42,391 bases of DNA from NCBI GenBank assembly GCA_049999765.1, contig JBNGIQ010009260.1:172033-214423 (forward strand). The letters are read 5' to 3'. The translations under genes and the position numbers were made by a program. Positions 31,616-41,919 of the stretch are shown piece after piece. This DNA is from Phaeoceros laevis (taxonomy: Eukaryota > Anthocerotophyta > Anthocerotopsida > Notothyladales). How positions within the stretch are numbered: the stretch's first letter is position 1; every line of letters begins with the position of its first letter. The notes under the pieces were generated by a model. That model saw only the letters and a list, made by a program, of their open reading frames with translations, searched no databases and was not told the DNA's origin.

Positions 31616-32369
31616 CTTTGCAACCAGCCGGCCTCTGCCATTGACCCGGCGTTGCCATTGACCGACTGAAGCCGCTTCCGAAGGACCGGTACAAGAGGTG
31701 CCGGTGGCATCCGGCTGGACTTCCAGAAGTCGGACCTTTTCTCATTTTTAAAAGGAGAACGGCAGGCATGCCCAGAAGGAGCTGTTCACTCCTTCGTAGG
31801 AACTAACACAACACGTGTGGTCGGCTCCGTTCTTGCTGGGTAGAGGATTGGTGTCTTTTCAGTAGTGGTTAATTAAGAGGAGCTTCAAGCTCCGTCCATG
31901 CTTGTAAGAGAGGCTCCGTCCTCATGCCAAACTCGAAGAACTTCCACCTCCTCGTGCCCCACTGGAAGAACCTCCACCTGACTTTAACACAGATCTTGGA
32001 CCCGCACTTAAGCGCAAGGTCAATTGACTCTTCAACTTTCAGCTTTCACATATGCATTCAATGTCTGTTGGTTTGCATGCAGGTGCCAAGCCACGGGGCT
32101 TCCCACTAGCATCACAGTGTATGTGGACTGTGTTTTCAAGATGCACTAGGTAGGTTGGCGGCTGCGGCAGAGGCTGAGTCATGCTGCTCCAGACACGCTG
32201 CGGTTTGCTCCTCCTCCTCCTGCTCTGGAAAGGAAGCCGAGTGCAGTTCCAGCCTCCAGGAGGTGCTGGACTCGGCGAGGCTTATGCTTGAGGCCCGTCC
32301 AGAATCCACCTCCCGGAATGCTGCACGTCGTCGTCTCCTGCCATGTGTGGCTGCACAGGTCGCCGTCAC
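31616..32369. other. Intergenic region, no gene seen
   Basis: This lies between the LRR 5' flank and the broken PPR fragment. Short direct motifs such as CTCCGTCC and CGAAGAACTTCCACCTCC / GGAAGAACCTCCACCTG (about 31935-31980) are present. No coding region could be supported on either strand. Confidence 0.4.
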
Positions 32370-33087
32370 CGTCGCCGTAGCCTACCTCCACATGCATACA
32401 TGCGCAAGAGATGGTTTCCCAAAAATGTGTCAGATCCGTACCCAAGCTTGACAGTGAGATCATCGAGTCTTCGCCCCAACACCAGATTTTTGTCAGCCCC
32501 GCATATCCGAATGACTCGTACAGCAGAGAGGAGGACACACGAGATTGTTTCTCCGCCAAGACGGTCAAAGCGTCCAGTGCTGGACTTAGCTGCCCATTCT
32601 CACAAAGTTGTTCGATTACAGCCTGAGCCGTTCCGTACCCTTGGCACTCTGGCACCATCGGAGCAGCATGCAACAAGGGGTTGGATGCAGGCTGAGCAGA
32701 CCGTCCAACCTGCTTGTCCAAGGCAGCCAGCTCCGCATCCACCCAGTCAGGCTTGTAGAAGTTGTTCAGCCATATGGGCTCCTTGGACTCCTTGCGCCTG
32801 AAGTCGGGAGAGCGTGCGATCTTCCTGTTCATCCTGCAGTCCCACCACAATGTGGGGTCCAAGAAATACTGCCTCCACAACAACTCTTGCCGTTCTCCAG
32901 CACTGCTATTGTCCGGTATGCGTAGCTTGGCTGCTAAGCCACTGCATGGCACAAATGTGCAGCTTGTGTAAATCCATTGCCTCGGAGGCACATTTTTAAA
33001 ACCTCCCCTCCAGCTCCAGGGTGTGGGCCTGCCTCCCAGCTGCTGGCGTCCTAAACCGCTGATGTTGCATCCCGTTGGTGGTGCCAA
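32370..33087 (-). pseudogene. 5' fragment of a PPR-DYW gene, frameshifted and truncated
   Basis: The minus strand reads a PDF-like motif (RQYFLDPTLWWDCRMNRK, then PIWLNNFYKPDWVDAELAAL), a form known from OSB single-stranded DNA-binding proteins and, as I recall, some organellar PPR proteins. The usual lead-in to a PLS-PPR array follows: AQAVIEQLCENGQLSPALDA, then SSSLLYE. At about 32515 one base is missing. In the next frame the text continues VIRICGADKNLVLGRRLDDL, then VKLGYGSDTFLGNHLLRMYA, as in the intact PPR gene at 11.1-13.5 kb. Homology ends at about 32370 and the rest of the protein is absent. No ATG opens the frame upstream: a TGA comes first. Confidence 0.75.
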
Positions 33088-33495
33088 ATTAATATTGTAG
33101 GTGGAGCATTGCAGGGTTTTTCAGCAGTAGCAGTCTAGCGGCATGCCGGCCCCCTTTACACTCACTACGAAGTTGGCCGTCAATTGAGAAGGGCATGGGC
33201 CCATGCCCATCCATGTGAAGTTTCATCTGGGACGTCATGTCTAATACACATGTCGCGACTGAACTCCTCTTTAGGATGAACTGCCTGTTTTCCTACCGGA
33301 GGATGGGCAGACCAAACGTAAGTGTGCAGACTGCGGGATTCTGTGGAGCTCTGCTTTGCGGAAATGAGCTAAAAGGGTACGCTTGCCAGAGGTGACTACA
33401 CTTTTGGCAGCTGCCAAAATTGCTGCTGATCGTCCCGACTTGAAGTTCGTCGTGGGCTTTATCTCCGTCAACCCTGCACAAATTAAACACACAAT

Positions 33496-34702
33496 TAGGG
33501 AAGGCCCGGTAGAAACTAGCTGGTAATTACTAATTGGTAAATACCAGTTTAAAACAGTTTTACCAGGCCTCTCAAAAATCAAAGTAACTATCAGGTAATT
33601 ACCAATTGGTGGAAACACCCTGTATTAAACAGATTTGGTAAATACCATGTTTTAAACATTTCATATTTATTAAAAAATTATTTTAAATATACATTAACCT
33701 GTAATATATCTCATGAGAAAGGTATGCACACAAGGAGTCAATTTTTTCAAGCGCCTTGTCCCCAATGAAAATTATGAAAAGGTCACCCGGCAATGGATTC
33801 AATATAGTTCCAAGATGGGCATCTTTTAGGCAAGTTCAAATATCTGGGTGGACTTTGTGGTGAAAAGTCCTAGATTTTTTGGTTTGATGCTGCTACGGAA
33901 GTCCCCGAGTTATCAAAACTTGCATTGGCGGTCTTGTCATATGTTTCACATGTAGCTGGCTGTGAGCAGTATTGGTCATCTTTAGCAGCCACTTATACCA
34001 AGTCTCAGAATCGGCTGCTCATTAGCACTTGCACCAAGACAAAACGAGTGAAGATGCACCACAACTCAGGTTCAGGGTCAAAGGATCTTCAAGCTCAGTA
34101 CTTGGGGCTTGTTAAGGAGACTACTGATGGCACAAGTACAATTGACAATGATACATATGGACTACATGATACTGCAAGCTTGCCTCCTTCTGTTGTGGAG
34201 AATGCTGCAAGTGTTGGAGGAGAGTCCGAGGAAGGAATCATAGCAGGAATGGATGTTGCGGTGCCAATAAGTGAGGACCCTAATATTGCATTTGACGGAA
34301 ATATTAACATAGTCTTAGCAGAAGAAGACGCAGCGGAGGAGGACGATGACGAGGTCGACATGACAAGCAGTAATGATGGTGTTGATTGGAATGTCCTTAT
34401 CAATGTGAACACCCCCGTGGATACAAATTTAATAGAGGCAATTATGAAAAAGCAGATAGATTACCTCTCTGGAGTCTCAGAAAACTAGTTTGGTTTTTAG
34501 ATGGATCATGACTTTTGGTTTTTACTAGCCATATTTGTTTAAACTCCTTAATTTTTTTTAAACTCCTCTTGAAATTTGTTCTAAACTCCTCAATTTATTT
34601 TAAACTCCACAAAATTGGTGGAAACTTTTCTTAACTGTTATAAACATGGCAATTGTTTTAAACTGGGAGGAATTCCTAAAAAGTTTCTACCACCCTTCCC
34701 TA
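33496..34702 (+). mobile_element. hAT-family transposon remnant with TIRs and 8-bp TSD
   Basis: The left end starts TAGGGAAGGCCCGGTAGAAA and the right end is the complement of TAGGGAAGGGTGGTAGAAAC, so the ends are terminal inverted repeats. Internal similarity continues to CAGTTTAAAACA on both sides. The flanks are CACACAAT at 33488-33495 and TGCACAAT at 34703-34710, an 8-bp target-site duplication with two mismatches, as expected for hAT elements. The 1.2-kb body is AT-rich, with many TTTAAAC/TAAACTCC subterminal motifs, and carries only the C-terminal end of a transposase. It is non-autonomous. Confidence 0.8.
33874..34488 (+). pseudogene. hAT transposase C-terminal dimerisation region
   Basis: The frame reads FWFDAATEVPELSKLALAVL and then SYVSHVAGCEQYWSSLAATY, followed by TKSQNRL. 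This is the conserved hAT C-terminal dimerisation signature (W, P.L, VLS, the C-E-x-x-W-S core, then K.RNRL). A stop codon lies immediately before it and the catalytic DDE/RNase-H-like core is missing. After the domain the frame remains open for about 150 codons with a strongly acidic stretch (EEDAAEEDDDEVDM), which is not usual. An internal ATG at 33925 could start a small protein. Confidence 0.75.
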
Positions 34703-35073
34703 TGCACAATGGCCACAGGATGCCCCACGAAATCCAACCCTTGTGCACATGACTCCGGGTGTTAAGTTGAATGCTGGTGGACATGCATTGGGTCAGCAAT
34801 ACAACACACCAGAATCAGTAAGCACTACTTGTCCCTGGAATTCTGCCATTTTGGTCCGTGCTCACCTCCTCCTAAACCCAGTGCTTACTCCAGCTCTTTG
34901 TGCTCTTTGTGTGGGTGCTTGGCGAACGAGGCAGCGACATCATCATTGTAAGCAGAGGAAAATTTTGTGAAAGCTGCAGATCAAGCTCTGGCAGCTTTAG
35001 AAGTATCGCATTGCTGGCTGGACTGCCTATAGATGAGAAGAGCATTAGCGTGCAATAGTGGAGGAGCCCTCGG

Positions 35074-35241
35074 CAATGTGGAACGATGACAAGAGTTGCC
35101 CATAAGGAAAAAACAGCATGAGCCTTGGTTTAAATTTGGGACAAGTTTCTACTTTCACAATGTGGAAGGATGAAAAGAGTTGCCCCTAAGGAAAAAAACA
35201 GCACGAGCCTTAGTTTAAATTTGGGACAAATTTTCTACTAC
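35074..35241. repeat. 84-bp tandem duplication, two copies
   Basis: CAATGTGGAACGATGACAAG at 35074 and CAATGTGGAAGGATGAAAAG at 35158 head two units of about 84 bp. Both continue through AAGGAAAAAACAGCA and TTAAATTTGGGACAA. A partial third unit (TTTGGGACAAGTTTCTAGTA) occurs at 35754. Confidence 0.8.
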
Positions 35242-35417
35242 TGCAACCCTTGAGGGAGCCATAGTTTGGGACTTAGTTACGCCAAACGTGTTTCAGGCCT
35301 CACCGAAATGCGTTTCGAACGTAAGGTGCGTTCAAAACACGCTTGAAACGCACAGGATGGGATGAAAAGTTGTTCGAGAATAAAAAAATGTTCCTTACTT
35401 CATTACTTCAACTTACT

Positions 35418-35445
35418 AGTGGTGCCGAAACGTTTCGGCACCACT
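35418..35445. repeat. Perfect 28-bp palindrome
   Basis: The 14-bp arm AGTGGTGCCGAAAC is followed without spacer by its exact complement. It sits among many GAAACG/CGTTTC words. It could be the centre of a foldback element or a protein-binding site. Confidence 0.85.
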
Positions 35446-36331
35446 CATAACAAGGCTTCCTTCGAGGGCGCGGGTTTGAGGAGGGCGCCACGCGGGCTGT
35501 TGGAGGAGCGCCCTCCTCCGGGCCACTCCTCCGCGCCCTACTCCCGCGCCCTACTCTCGCGCCCTCCTCCTCGCCCTTTTTCTACGAAATTGAAGTCAGG
35601 CTACCGGGTGACTACCCGTATACCATAATATAAAACTATAAATAGGGATATACCCCCCTTTCCCAAACCGACTGCTAAAAAAGACGAAACGCATGGAAAC
35701 GAACGAAACGTGGTGAAACGTACGTACGTTTCGCCGTAGGCGGCAAGTAAGGTTTGGGACAAGTTTCTAGTACAACAACCCTTTAGGATTGAATGGGAAT
35801 GAATGAAAACTAAGCATAGTGTCAAGTAATAATAGACTTGGAAGCTGCTCCGTCCAAGGTTGGTACAAGATCGGAAATTTGTGAAGATAGACCTGTTCGA
35901 AAACGTGTAAGGGCCGATTTCCATGCGGGGTTTCGGTTTCCCCCACCTCCAGGACCCTGACTTTCCATGTACCGTTTACGGGACGGGGTTTCGATGACGT
36001 GGCTGTCAGACGTGCGGCCACTACCGGCTTGACTTCAAAGTCACCGGCGATGGCGCGTTCGCGCGAGAGCACAGTCCGGTGGCCGGGACCGGGGGCAGCC
36101 CGTGGCTGTCAGAAAACCCCCCGGCTTAAGCGGAAAGGGGTTAACGAAAAGTGGATCTTCGCCGGCGGGGGTTTCGCTCGCACCCATTTTTAGCAAAAAC
36201 CGAAACCGTAACCCGACATGGAAAGCGGCCCTAATGATAGGAGGGCTTGAGACTCTTAAAAGAAAGTGGTCGTGGATCAGTGTCCAAACTTCAAGAGGAC
36301 GACACGAGGCTTGCCCTGCGGTGTGCTGATC

Positions 36332-38350
36332 ATGATGGCGGATCCTGAAGCAAGCATAAGCTTGGTGGAGGAACGTGAGTTGCCGGAGGCCGTGGTGGAC
36401 GATATCCGCAGCCGGCTCTCCCCTGGGGACATCATCCGGTCCAATTTGGTGTGCAAGGGATGGGCGGCGGTGTCGGAAACCCCCTATTTCTTGCAACTGT
36501 GGCGGGAGCGGCTACCTTGCACCACCACAACTTGGGGCCTGGAAGTGCAATTCAGAAGCGCGCGCAGTCAAGAGGGGAACTTCACGGTGGTGAACTTGAA
36601 AGCCTTCGATTCCTCCAAACAGAGTAGTCGCCTTGTTGCGGCCGACCTTCAAGTACCGGATTTGTGGACTCCGAGGCAGGAGTTCTATGACATTACGGCG
36701 TGCTGCTCGGCGGACGGCCTCATATGCCTCATGGGGGGCTACAACTTGGCTTCATACTTCCGTCGACTTCGGATACTAATGGTGGCCAACCTTGTGACCA
36801 AGGAGCCCCTGCATGTGCTGCCTCATCCACCACTTAAGCCCCGCAACGTCTACGTATGGGACCCTGTGATGGTGGCTGACCCAGGTTCCGAGGGGCACTA
36901 CAAGGTGCTTCTCGCATGCTACGAAGATGATCTTGATTCTGATGATGAGAGCTACTCAAGATTCTACGTATACCCTAGGTTCACTGCCATCTACAGCTCT
37001 CGCACCGGTGCCTGGCAGGCCAGGGTGCATCTCCATGGAGAGCCGACGTCCCGCACGCTGGTGGCTGCCATCGGGGACATGGTGTATATGGTGCATCGAG
37101 TGAAAAGGTGGATGTATACGTACGGCTTCGTAGCTCGCAACATTCACGAGGCGCTGCCGGAGCATGACCATGAGGAGGCCGCGCGCCACCCTGAGCTGCC
37201 TGCCTGCTCCTGGGGCAAGACGTGGCCGGCTGCTTCCTGGAAAGGGGTGCCAATCCCGCCCATCGAAGTGCGCCAAGACGATGAGCACACGATGAAGCTC
37301 CTGGCTTGCCTGGGCCGCCTGCTCATGGTCACCGTCCCCGACATCTTCGAGTTCCTGCCCTCGGAGGCCAGCTGGGCCCAGGCTTTCACAATGCCGTCGG
37401 ACATGGAGGAGCGGTTCAAGGCTCCCAAGGAGGGCTGCCGGTACAACTATAGCGATCGCAGCATCTGTCAGTGCTTTGAGCAGGACGGGGCGGTCCGCTT
37501 CGTCAACGAGGGAAACGGCGTGGGCATCATCTTCGACGTCCGCGCCAATGCTTGGAGCGTGGATCCAGTGTGGCATGGTTGGCATCCGTACGAGTACAAC
37601 GAGGAGGACACATGTTTTGCTCTAGCCTTCCGCCCTTCTTTGCGTCCTGCCAGAGGAGGCAGTCGGACACCTCTGGGAGATCTCTTGGCCCGGCGCCCCA
37701 GGCCTCCTCGCGACAAAGGCGATCGCCTTGATCCCAGCAGCGTCGTTGATGCTTGCAGCGATGGCCTTCTTGCCAGCGTCGACGGTGCTTGCAGCGATGG
37801 CATTGTTGCCAGCGTCGACGATGCTTGCAGCGATGGCATTCTCGCCAACGTCGACGATGCTTGCAGCGATGGCATTCTCGCCAGCGTCGACGATGCTTGC
37901 AGCGATGGCCTTCTTGCCAGCGCCGAGGATGCTTTCAGCNNNNNNNNNNNNNNNNNNNNNNNNNNNNNNNNNNNNNNNNNNNNNNNNNNNNNNNNNNNNN
38001 NNNNNNNNNNNNNNNNNNNNNNNNNNNNNNNNNNNNNNNGCATTCTCGCCAGCGTCGACGATGCTTGCAGCGATGGCCTTCTTTCCAGCGTCGACCATGC
38101 TTGCAGCGATGGCCTTCTCGCCAGCGTCGATGCTTGCAGCGATCGCCGTCTTTCCAGAGTTGATACTTGCAGCGCTCGCGTTCTTGCCAGCGTCTATTCC
38201 TCCAGCTACGTAAAACCGGAAGCTCCCGTAAGTTTTTACGAGGACGTTCTAGCAATTTTAGCAATTCTAGGAATTCTAGCAGTTTTAGCAATTGTAACAA
38301 TTGTAGCTAGCAATCCTGGCTCCTGGTTCACCTGGTTTGGCTTGTTGTAA
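36332..38350 (+). CDS. F-box protein with 12-residue repeat array and hydrophobic C-terminal tail
   Basis: A single-exon frame of about 672 residues across a 100-N gap; the true length is unknown. The ATG at 36332 (MMADPEAS) is the first in the frame. An F-box is at about residues 17-60 (ELPEAVVDDIRSRLSPGD, then SNLVCKGWAAVSETPYF). A kelch/FBA-like region follows (LLACLGRLLMVTVPDIFEF, and others). From 37748 a 36-bp unit encodes DACSDGILASVD-type repeats, at least five before the gap and three after, with the last ones degenerate. The protein ends in a hydrophobic segment (VLAILAILGILAVLAIVTIV) and SNPGSWFTWFGLL, a plausible tail anchor. SCF substrate-receptor function follows from the F-box; membrane attachment is an inference. 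No stop or frame change is seen on either side of the gap. Confidence 0.8.
   Translation: MMADPEASISLVEERELPEAVVDDIRSRLSPGDIIRSNLVCKGWAAVSETPYFLQLWRERLPCTTTTWGLEVQFRSARSQEGNFTVVNLKAFDSSKQSSRLVAADLQVPDLWTPRQEFYDITACCSADGLICLMGGYNLASYFRRLRILMVANLVTKEPLHVLPHPPLKPRNVYVWDPVMVADPGSEGHYKVLLACYEDDLDSDDESYSRFYVYPRFTAIYSSRTGAWQARVHLHGEPTSRTLVAAIGDMVYMVHRVKRWMYTYGFVARNIHEALPEHDHEEAARHPELPACSWGKTWPAASWKGVPIPPIEVRQDDEHTMKLLACLGRLLMVTVPDIFEFLPSEASWAQAFTMPSDMEERFKAPKEGCRYNYSDRSICQCFEQDGAVRFVNEGNGVGIIFDVRANAWSVDPVWHGWHPYEYNEEDTCFALAFRPSLRPARGGSRTPLGDLLARRPRPPRDKGDRLDPSSVVDACSDGLLASVDGACSDGIVASVDDACSDGILANVDDACSDGILASVDDACSDGLLASAEDAFSXXXXXXXXXXXXXXXXXXXXXXXXXXXXXXXXXXILASVDDACSDGLLSSVDHACSDGLLASVDACSDRRLSRVDTCSARVLASVYSSSYVKPEAPVSFYEDVLAILAILGILAVLAIVTIVASNPGSWFTWFGLL
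37748..38180 (+). repeat. 36-bp coding minisatellite interrupted by a 100-N gap
   Basis: The consensus GATGCTTGCAGCGATGGCNT recurs every 36 bp, and the unit is a multiple of three, so all frames stay open through it. The Ns at 37940-38039 are exactly 100, the conventional length for an unknown gap. The repeat phase does not fit a 100-bp distance, so the real copy number is unknown. Confidence 0.9.
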
Positions 38351-39656
38351 TAAGCCCTGGATTCCATGGATGGAGGAAACGTTCCAGTGGCTATTTTGCT
38401 AGCGATTGGCGATTTCAGTTTTTCCCTGCTCCTTACAGCTGCTCTGGAAGCTTGCCGTTTTGTAAATCTGTGCCATGGTGAAAGAAATCTCCTGCAGCTC
38501 GATAGTTTCAACTTTCTACATGGAGCCCCTGGAGTTCCCGCAAATGGTATGATATAATACACGCACACCACCCCTCTGCACCAAATGTGGCAAGTAATGC
38601 AGCCATCGATCATTGGTAAGTAATGCAGCTATCGACCATTGGTTTGTACACTGCATATGCAGCCAGATCGACCATTGGTTTTGGCAGTAGGAAAATGGCT
38701 TACAACACGCTGCTGGCAGAATAAGTACCTGTCCCACAATATCAGGCTCCGAGCCACTACTCTCAACAGAATAAAATCAGGTCGCACATATTCCAGAGCA
38801 AAGTGGGTGTCTGCTATTGACAATCTTGCTGCCACCTCCTCACCGTTTGTCTGCACGCCAGTGGAAAATGGAACATGACGTATAGCTGCCAAAGGAGAAA
38901 CAATCTCAACGTTGAATCACGGCTCAAGGTAGCAAGACCTTGAGGAACATGAGGCCCAAAGCGAGTGTCGCTCCTGGTGTTTTCACATCAAGATTTGTCA
39001 TGGAACCCTTCATTACCTGCAGAAATATCCGACAGCCGAAAAGGCTCAGACATGCATGAACAACAAATGGCTTGCAAGCTAGAAAGCAGGAGAAAATGCA
39101 CTACCTGCCCATGTGAGTCATTTAAGCTAATGGGAGTAAGGGGAAGCTGTTCGTTGCGATACTTCCATCAAGTTTTCTTCGCCTTTCCTGGTAGAGTAAG
39201 AGGTTTGCAATCGAATGATGAGCTAATTCATTATATGTGCATAAAAGCAACTTACCAAGTCTGAAAAAAAGTCCTGCGTAAATAGGAACTCAATAAGAAA
39301 AGCTAGACAGCAGGTACGTCATATGGCTCCACGCCACCAAACATCAGATCAGATCAGATGTTTGAGTCGATCTTCTATACAGAAATCAGCAAGGCCCCAT
39401 GTGTCTCTCCCCCTACCTGCAAATGCCGAACACATCTTTGTTAATAAGAGCCAGTGCTCACCATCAAAGTTCTCCCCAACAGGTCACAAAGTCTTGTCGA
39501 ACAGCACAGTCCAAATAACATCTCAAATGGTAAAAGCACTGCCACCAAGCAGGACCAAAGAATTTATTAATAAGAACACGAAAAGTAATGGGTGGATCAG
39601 CAAATTGCATGTAACATAAGCTTGCAATACGTGATTGGAACATCGTCACTCCGCAC
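38351..39656. other. Intergenic region, no gene supported
   Basis: This follows the F-box stop codon. Three near copies of ATCGACCATTGG (ATCGATCATTGG at about 38605) occur within 90 bp at 38600-38685. Minus-strand exons of the coiled-coil gene may extend into this stretch: possible donors such as GTGAGC near 39460 were seen, but no exon could be confirmed. Confidence 0.4.
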
Positions 39657-41919
39657 CTGAGCATTTTCACATGCTGCAGCCTCCAAAGATGAGAGTTTGT
39701 GCTTCCGCTCACTAATCGTCTGATGTCATAGGGGCACAGAAAACGTGTAAGGTAGCAAACTTGGCGACTGAGGAACTCATGGACATTTTAAAAATCTGCC
39801 AGACCAACTCTAACTGGAACAGTTGTTCAAGCACGTAGCCTTGTGCTGCAGTAAAGCCATGCTATACCTTTTCTGCTGCACATTTCTCTATCTCTAACTG
39901 CTTCCTGGTGTAATCCAGATCTTCATATGCTGAGTTTTGTCTGCAGAATGAGATGGAATTCGAATGGTTGAAGGGCAAATAGTCATATGACGGATGAGCT
40001 AACCGCATTGAACTGGCACAGACAGCCAAGGCCAGCAATAAATCAGAAACCACGAATTTAGCTACACGAAGTATGGTAGATGCAACACTTGACAATATTA
40101 GACTGCAATTGCTGTTCTGACAGCTGCAGCTGTGCAATCCTGCATTCCCGCTTCCAAACGAGCGACTTTAATTCTTGGCAGCAATTTCTTTGCGACTCAA
40201 TAACCTGAGACATCAGGGGTACAACTCCCTGGTTATTGACCAAACAGGCATACCTAATATGTCGATGCCTAATTGTGCATCAAATAGTATCTGAAGCCTG
40301 TTTCGGCACGAAAGCAGAAACCTAAAAAGCTTTGGCAAGCCTCATCCTTGTCCTGCAGTCTTGTTTCCAGGTCTCGTACCCGCCCACTCATCTCCTCGAG
40401 CTACACACACATGCATATGCTAAAGATACAAAATAGGGATTCAAACTTGCAGAAGAAGAGAAGATATTGAAATGACGGAATGTACTCTGTACCTCCAGAA
40501 ACAGACAGTGAGACTGGTTAGTCCTCTCTTTCTCTTGACCAAAGAGCTGGCTATAGAGATTTTCAATCGTTCTCTGTTGCTCCAGCAACTCCTGCACCTG
40601 ATGTGATATTTTTGCCTGGAGGGCTGCAGCGTCCATGTCGTTTTTCTCGAGCTCAGTCCTCTGCAGGCTCACAATAAAATGGATCAATGTGCCATTCCTG
40701 AAGGAGAACTTTTGTTCCGGAAGCTGCACCTAGCCTTGAACTTCATTTGCCACCAGCCAATGCATAAACCATAGACATGTGACTGACCTGTTCACGGACA
40801 GTTCGCTGTAGCGTGTCCTGATCTCTGCCGTTAGACAGAAACTCACCAACATAAATACATACATGAAATCAATGGTGGGAGAAAAATACTAAACAAAGTC
40901 TGTGAGCCCCATGGAAAGTCACCTTCAAAACATGGCTTTTTTCCCATTGATAACCTCCTGAAGCTGTTGAATGACATTGTCCGTGCACCTAATGGCCCCC
41001 TCATAATTCTCGCAGGCCTCCGCGGACCGATTCACAAAGTCCACATGTTGATCGCACAACTCCACGAGTTGCATTTCAGAGCAAACCTAAGGTTTGTAAG
41101 CTGGCAATGCTCCCCTGTGGAACCACCTTGTGCTACCCTGTCCTGCTCCAGATTCACCTCCTTTCACATCGGTCCGCCTTTTAATGTCCGTAAAGAACGT
41201 AAAAAATTGGAACTATACTCCCCTCCTAAATATATAAATGTCATTCTTTTCACAAGGTTCTCAAAAGAATCTACGGAACTCTTGCACCTCACATTGGACA
41301 TTTAAAACTATCTCCGCCATGCATTTGTATGCATTAGTATGCATTAGCGAGAGGTGGACTAATTACACCTGCAGAAATTACGAAAGTATCACTCGACATC
41401 ATACCTTGGTGGTAATATCGACATAACTCCTTGTATCAGGCCTGTAGGTGCTTCGCAACCTCCCCTCATTGCTGTTGTTTATTCAACCTTGAATCTTTCC
41501 AAGGGGAATGAAGCATATGCATTCCAATAAATCTTTCCTGTGGGTCAAGATATGAGACCAATTTCTCTGATAGGTTTGTTCATAGCAGTTGAACACAACT
41601 CTGGGATGCCCCGCACTAAAAACTGCAAATATATCACAACAAATTTAATGTTAAAACAAATATTAGATTAAAAATAAATAACCTAAAACAATAATTCCGA
41701 TTACAATACCCTTACCTTGTACTTAGTGCGCAATATCTCCGCTGCTAGACCACTCATCGCATGCTGCGCATGAAGCCTCCCAATTTTTTCGTCCACAAGC
41801 TTGTCCTTGAGTGACTCACGCTCTGATTTAAGACACACCACAAATACCTGCACAATTTTCTTCCGCATTGCAGGAGAAATTCGCACACTATCTAAACACA
41901 TTTCAAAACCTCCACACAC
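39657..41919 (-). CDS. Coiled-coil protein gene, partial model
   Basis: Several minus-strand exons with good splice sites encode heptad-rich, Glu/Lys/Gln-rich sequence. In order: a first block ending at 41716 (SERESLKDKLVDEKIGRLHA); 41096 downward (DQHVDFVNRSAEACENYEGA); a short exon DTLQRTVREQ; RTELEKNDMDAAALQAKISH; LEEMSGRVRDLETRLQDKDE; VIESQRNCCQELKSLVWKRE; YEDLDYTRKQLEIEKCAAEK ending at 39878; and TISERKHKLSSLEAAACENA at 39719-39657. Some phases between exons remain unresolved, and both ends are open. A long coiled-coil structural protein is likely. I do not recognise the family and do not name it. An upstream ATG lies at 41919. Confidence 0.5.

Larger units (their letters stand above)
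34711..36331. other. Intergenic region rich in short repeats, no gene seen
   Basis: This is the flank upstream of the second F-box gene. It holds the 84-bp tandem repeat at 35074-35241, the palindrome at 35418-35445, a GC-rich block at about 35467-35575 with repeated GCGCCCT/CGCCCTC, and many scattered GAAACG/CGTTTC words between 35280 and 35760. TTTGGGACAAGTTTCTA recurs at about 35140 and 35754 on either side of the block. No coding region is supported. Confidence 0.5.

Noticed and set aside
33275-33490. Plus-strand text LPEDGQTKRKCADCG suggesting a BED-type zinc finger of the hAT transposase
   Set aside because: It lies outside the inverted ends of the hAT element, lacks the His pair and is soon interrupted by a stop.
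37622-38098. Minus-strand frame with repeated AIAASIVDAGEN units
   Set aside because: It is the antisense of the 36-bp minisatellite and stays open only because the unit is a multiple of three.
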